Shown one piece after another: positions 6,474-9,314 of a stretch of DNA of 9,314 bases. Location of the stretch: positions 1 through 9,314 of the forward strand of contig DAOUZV010000043.1 of NCBI GenBank assembly GCA_030665485.1, given 5' to 3'. Position 1 is the first letter of the stretch; the number at the start of each line of letters is the position of its first letter. Source of the DNA: Chloroflexota bacterium. Its GTDB lineage: Bacteria; Chloroflexota; Dehalococcoidia; JABGRK01. The notes below the pieces were generated by a model. The model ran no database searches, was not told the DNA's origin, and worked only from the letters and a program-made list of their open reading frames with translations. The translations under genes were made by a program, and so were the position numbers.

Positions 6474-6722
6474 TTACTCCTTATTTTCTCTGGCTTTGAG
6501 CGCTTCCTCCGTAAGTCGCCTGTTCACATCCCACACCGGCCCTCTTATACGGGGAAAGGTCGGGCCCAGCCAGGATACGCGCCACTCAAAACCACAATTT
6601 TCACATTTCACCTGCTTGGCACCAGCGGGAGGAGCTATCCTCGTCATACAATTATGGCATCTGAATTTACCCGAGGATCTGCCGGCTGCGGTTCGCTCAG
6701 CTGTCGTCTTCTTATCTTCCAA
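6474..6722 (-). CDS. Small zinc-ribbon protein, function unknown
   Basis: I do not recognise this 82-residue protein as a named family. Seen: a charged N-terminal 20 residues; then two CX2C knuckles (Cys22/Cys25 and Cys40/Cys43) 14 residues apart, with aromatic residues after the second (CGFEWRVSW), as in zinc ribbons; then a Pro/Arg-rich linker; then a charged C-terminal helix (about 66-82). There is no signal peptide or membrane segment. The start is TTG at 6722, chosen because AAGGAGG lies 7 nt upstream. It lies between the Por beta gene (37 bp) and the AOR-family gene (12 bp), so it is probably co-expressed. It might be an accessory or assembly factor for the tungsten enzyme, a small rubredoxin-like electron carrier, or a regulator. 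The rubredoxin option is weakened by the spacing and by the missing rubredoxin CPxCG knuckles. Confidence 0.82.
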   Translation of the reverse strand: MEDKKTTAERTAAGRSSGKFRCHNCMTRIAPPAGAKQVKCENCGFEWRVSWLGPTFPRIRGPVWDVNRRLTEEALKARENKE

Positions 6723-6729
6723 GGGAATG

Positions 6730-6736
6730 CCTCCTT
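6730..6736 (-). promoter_or_regulatory. Strong Shine-Dalgarno supporting the TTG start of the zinc-ribbon gene
   Basis: AAGGAGG lies 7 nt before the TTG at 6722. There is no in-frame ATG close by, so the TTG start is well supported. Confidence 0.75.
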
Positions 6737-6759
6737 AACTAAACACTATAATATATATT

Positions 6760-8070
6760 CTAACAAACTCCGGCCAATTTCTGAAGACGTGAGTACCTGT
6801 ATTCGAGCTGTTCCTGTAAAGACTGGATGTCTTCGTCGGACAGGTGCGAGAACTTCCGCGCCATCTTGATAAAAGACTTGAGAGGCGTGGCCTCTTTCGG
6901 CTCATAGGTGAAGCGGACATTCCCGTACTCAGCCTCCCACAGCGGGAAGAAATTCGATTCCACCGCATTGCGGCACATTTCTATTGTGCTGTCGGGAGCA
7001 AGCTTCCACCCGGTCGGGCATGGAGTATACAGATGTATATAAGCCAGTCCGTGTTTTTTGGCCTCCTTGGCTTTGAGTAGCTTTGCAGCATAGTCCTCCA
7101 GGTTGCTTAAGGTGGCGGTGGCCACATATGGAACATCGTGCATCGCCATAAGCAGCGGCATATCCTTGGCATGGCTCTCTTTGCCCCTGCCGGTAGAGCC
7201 CACCTGCGTGGTCGATGTCCATGCCCCACGGGGGGTGGTGCTGCTCTTCTGGTAACCGGTATTCATATAACCTTCGTTATCGTAGCATATGTAAAGAATG
7301 TTCTCTCCCCGTTCGGCGGCGCCGGAGAGGTTCTGGAATCCGATGTCCGCCGTGTTCCCGTCGCCGACGAAACATACGGGTGTAACATCCTTACCGATCT
7401 TCCTGTAATATCTGGCGTATCCCGCCGCGCTGGAGGCTATATTGGTCATCAGGCAGGCGTAAAACGCCGTTTTCTCCAGCGAATAGTCGCCGGTGCCGAT
7501 AAGAACCGGCGCCGAACATGATGCCGAGGCAAAAATAACGATATCCTTGCCCAGAACCTTCAGCGTATAGCGTACCGCCAGCTCCAGCCCACAGCCCGCG
7601 CAGAAGGCAACGCCGGGCGAGAGCAGGTCTTCATCCTGCATGTATTTGCGTACCGCCGCACCCTTGGCAACGGATATCACGCCATGGGGGCATGCGCTGG
7701 CACATGCAGCATTGCCATCACACATATCACACTTGGTTGCAATCTGCTTGTCGTCGTTGAAAAGCATCATTTCATACGGACAGGCGTCCACACAAGCCTC
7801 GCAGCCGGTGCACTCCTCCATGCTGATGCGCACAACGCCATCTTCATCGCTCTTTGTTATGGCATCGCTGGGGCATACATCCATACACTCCGGCTTGCTG
7901 CACTGATAACAGGTAGCAGCAGCGTGTTTGTCTTTGACGTCGCCAACGATTTTCATAACCGCGCCCAGATTGTTCTCGTTGCTTCTGCCTGCGCATGCAT
8001 CCACACACGCTTTACAATCTGCGGGGCAAGCGTCCGGTTTTATTGCTAACGTATCATAATATCCGCTCAA
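6760..8070 (-). CDS. porB: 2-oxoacid:ferredoxin oxidoreductase beta subunit with fused N-terminal four-cluster ferredoxin domain
   Basis: This 436-residue protein has two parts. Residues 1 to about 135 are a polyferredoxin of the DmsB/HycB kind with 16 cysteines in four groups: 15/19/22/26, 54/57/62/66, 87/90/93/97 and 114/117/123/127. Residues about 150-436 are a complete Por beta subunit: CAGCG (157-161), Cys185 in ASCSA and Cys351 in PCPTGW for its own 4Fe-4S cluster, and the thiamin diphosphate motif GDGN (236-239) through DNEGYMNTG (264-272). The enzyme would cleave a 2-oxoacid with CoA to acyl-CoA, CO2 and reduced ferredoxin. The fused domain probably replaces the separate delta (PorD) ferredoxin subunit. 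The start is TTG at 8070 with GGAGG 10 nt upstream; no other in-frame start fits. The gene lies 19 bp after the alpha gene. The substrate is unclear: pyruvate, another 2-oxoacid or phenylglyoxylate (Pad-type) are all possible. Confidence 0.9.
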   Translation of the reverse strand: MSGYYDTLAIKPDACPADCKACVDACAGRSNENNLGAVMKIVGDVKDKHAAATCYQCSKPECMDVCPSDAITKSDEDGVVRISMEECTGCEACVDACPYEMMLFNDDKQIATKCDMCDGNAACASACPHGVISVAKGAAVRKYMQDEDLLSPGVAFCAGCGLELAVRYTLKVLGKDIVIFASASCSAPVLIGTGDYSLEKTAFYACLMTNIASSAAGYARYYRKIGKDVTPVCFVGDGNTADIGFQNLSGAAERGENILYICYDNEGYMNTGYQKSSTTPRGAWTSTTQVGSTGRGKESHAKDMPLLMAMHDVPYVATATLSNLEDYAAKLLKAKEAKKHGLAYIHLYTPCPTGWKLAPDSTIEMCRNAVESNFFPLWEAEYGNVRFTYEPKEATPLKSFIKMARKFSHLSDEDIQSLQEQLEYRYSRLQKLAGVC

Positions 8071-8080
8071 AACCTTATTG

Positions 8081-8085
8081 CCTCC
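8081..8085 (-). promoter_or_regulatory. Shine-Dalgarno for the TTG start of the beta subunit gene
   Basis: GGAGG lies 10 nt before the TTG at 8070, in the 19-bp space after the alpha subunit stop codon. Confidence 0.55.
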
Positions 8086-8089
8086 ATCT

Positions 8090-9289
8090 TTATTCTAGCG
8101 GTAGCCAGGACACATCCTTGTACTCTTTGCCCTGCGAGGCGGCATATACCTCGTCTATCGCCCTTTCCAGGTGATCGATAGTTATATCCAAACTGGCTAT
8201 CCCTGTTATGTAGTTGACCAGTTTTACCTTTTCATCAAGGTCGTAAAGGGCAGACTTGGTCTCCATATAAACGTGCCCGCAGTTCCATCCGAAGCATACG
8301 CTGCGGTCGATAACGCCAACAGCCTTCTTACCTTTTAGCACACTGGCTACTATTTCCTTGGGGAACGGCCTGAGCATCCTCAATTTGACCAGCCCCACTT
8401 TTATTCCCTGTTCCCGTTTCTTGTCAACAGCAACACGGGCCGTTCCGGTGGAACTTCCCATGGTCATTAGCACGATGTCGGCATCCTCACAACGGTATTC
8501 CTCAACCGCTCCGTGGTAGTTCCTGCCGAAGATATCCTCAAACTCCTGCTCCACCTGAACTAGCTTATCCTTGGCCCGCTCCAGTGCGGCACAGTGTTTG
8601 TAACGATACTCCATGAAATCCTCAAACAAAGCGTGAGCATGAAAACCTAAGGGCCCTCCCGGCACCAGCTTTAAGCGCTCCGGCTGATCTTTTAGCGGAG
8701 CAAGGAACCTGTCCACATATTCCTGGGGAGGAATTTCCATATCCTCCGACATGAAGGAAAGGTAATACCCATCATAACTTACCATCACCGGCAGCAGAAT
8801 CTCGCTGTCCTCGGCCAGCCGGTAGGCCATAACCACAGTATCTAAAACTTCCTGGGTTGTCTCCACTTCAATCTGGATCCAGCCGGCGTCTCTTACACTC
8901 ATGATGTCCTGCCTGCTGCAGGATACCGAATAGATTCCAGGGGTCTCGCGATTAACGTTTACCATCACCGCCGGCACACGCATGCCCGCCGCCATCAGCA
9001 CGGCGTCGTACATAAATGCCAGTCCCCACGACGATGTAGCAGTAAATACGCGCCCACCGGCAACGGAGGCTGCAATAATCGCACTCATCGCCGAGTTCTC
9101 ACCCTCAACCTGCATCATTTCGGCATCTAACATGCCGTTGGCGTGGAACTGCGATAGCATTTCCACCACTTCGGTCTGCGGGGTAATGGGATAGAGGGCC
9201 ACCACGTCCGGCCTCGATAGCAATGCCCCGTAGGCTGCCGCGGCGTTACCGGTAAGAACCCGTCGTTCGCCTTTTATCTCAGTACTCAC
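8090..9289 (-). CDS. porA: 2-oxoacid:ferredoxin oxidoreductase alpha subunit
   Basis: At 399 residues this is the usual length for a separate alpha subunit. Seen: YPITPQT (33-39), the signature of the pyrimidine-binding domain of the family; EGENSAMSAI (62-71), containing the Glu expected to activate the thiamin cofactor; the ATSSWGLAFM stretch (84-93); and the C-terminal transketolase-like domain II, starting near LMTMGSSTGTARVA with the GLVKLRMLRPFP strand-turn. Together with the beta subunit it forms the catalytic core for oxidative decarboxylation of a 2-oxoacid. The start is GTG at 9289, with GAGGAGG about 9 nt upstream. Substrate specificity cannot be fixed from these motifs; pyruvate, branched-chain 2-oxoacids and aryl 2-oxoacids all use close relatives. 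The gamma subunit is not in view and is expected just upstream. Confidence 0.92.
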   Translation of the reverse strand: MSTEIKGERRVLTGNAAAAYGALLSRPDVVALYPITPQTEVVEMLSQFHANGMLDAEMMQVEGENSAMSAIIAASVAGGRVFTATSSWGLAFMYDAVLMAAGMRVPAVMVNVNRETPGIYSVSCSRQDIMSVRDAGWIQIEVETTQEVLDTVVMAYRLAEDSEILLPVMVSYDGYYLSFMSEDMEIPPQEYVDRFLAPLKDQPERLKLVPGGPLGFHAHALFEDFMEYRYKHCAALERAKDKLVQVEQEFEDIFGRNYHGAVEEYRCEDADIVLMTMGSSTGTARVAVDKKREQGIKVGLVKLRMLRPFPKEIVASVLKGKKAVGVIDRSVCFGWNCGHVYMETKSALYDLDEKVKLVNYITGIASLDITIDHLERAIDEVYAASQGKEYKDVSWLPLE

Positions 9290-9290
9290 C

Positions 9291-9314
9291 TTACTCCACC
9301 TCCTCGGTTACCAT
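9291..9314 (-). CDS. Probable 3' end of the upstream operon gene
   Basis: One minus-strand frame reads MVTEEVE then TAA, ending 1 bp before the GTG of the alpha subunit gene. In operons of this kind the gamma (or gamma/delta) subunit gene usually sits here, so this could be its tail. Only eight codons are visible. A second frame ending at the TGA that overlaps the GTG start (GTGA) is also open across the fragment, so the frame is not certain. Confidence 0.35.
   Translation of the reverse strand: MVTEEVE
9299..9305 (-). promoter_or_regulatory. Shine-Dalgarno for the GTG start of the alpha subunit gene
   Basis: GAGGAGG lies 9 nt before the GTG at 9289 and within the last codons of the upstream frame. 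A second GGAG is closer (4 nt), so the two genes may be translationally coupled. Confidence 0.6.

Noticed and set aside
6750..6777. Possible internal promoter at the end of porB on the minus strand (TTGGCC, 16 nt, TATATT).
   Set aside because: The -35 box matches only TTG, the stretch is very AT-rich so a -10-like box is expected by chance, and the short gaps suggest an operon.

Overview
The window looks like bacterial chromosome from a strict anaerobe. The evidence is the gene content: an HdrD/FadF-type iron-sulfur oxidoreductase, a 2-oxoacid:ferredoxin oxidoreductase and an AOR-family tungsten enzyme, with good Shine-Dalgarno sites and several TTG/GTG starts. A sediment Dehalococcoidia (Chloroflexota), a Peptococcaceae-like Firmicute or a deltaproteobacterium would all fit. 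I cannot choose between them from the sequence. I see no mobile element, CRISPR array, rRNA or tRNA.

Layout. At the left edge, on the + strand, is the 3' part of an electron-transfer iron-sulfur protein (1-1173) of the type that passes electrons from ETF to menaquinone. Everything else is on the - strand and converges on it, with only 32 bp between the stop codons. Read in the direction of transcription (right to left), the order is: the likely last codons of an upstream gene (9314-9291); alpha and beta subunits of a 2-oxoacid:ferredoxin oxidoreductase (9289-6760), the beta subunit carrying a fused N-terminal four-cluster ferredoxin domain; an 82-residue zinc-ribbon protein; and a 635-residue aldehyde:ferredoxin oxidoreductase-family enzyme ending at 4554. 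A 111-bp gap follows, holding a perfect 11-bp inverted repeat and a possible promoter. Next come two short-chain dehydrogenases (4442-2710) and a crotonase-fold hydratase (2674-1916). A second gap of 108 bp carries a near-consensus sigma-70 promoter, followed by two tandem GYD-domain small proteins (1807-1206).

How the genes may work together (inference). The Por-type enzyme and the AOR-type enzyme both exchange low-potential electrons with ferredoxin. One handles 2-oxoacids and acyl-CoA, the other aldehydes and acids, so their co-transcription suggests one catabolic route. The hydratase and the dehydrogenases supply beta-oxidation-like steps on acyl-CoA thioesters, and the ETF:menaquinone-type protein would re-oxidise electrons from an acyl-CoA dehydrogenase lying outside the window. 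The hydratase resembles dienoyl-CoA hydratases of anaerobic aromatic degradation, so an aromatic or cyclic acid is a possible substrate, but this is unproven. The GYD pair has its own promoter and may be a separate regulatory or accessory unit.
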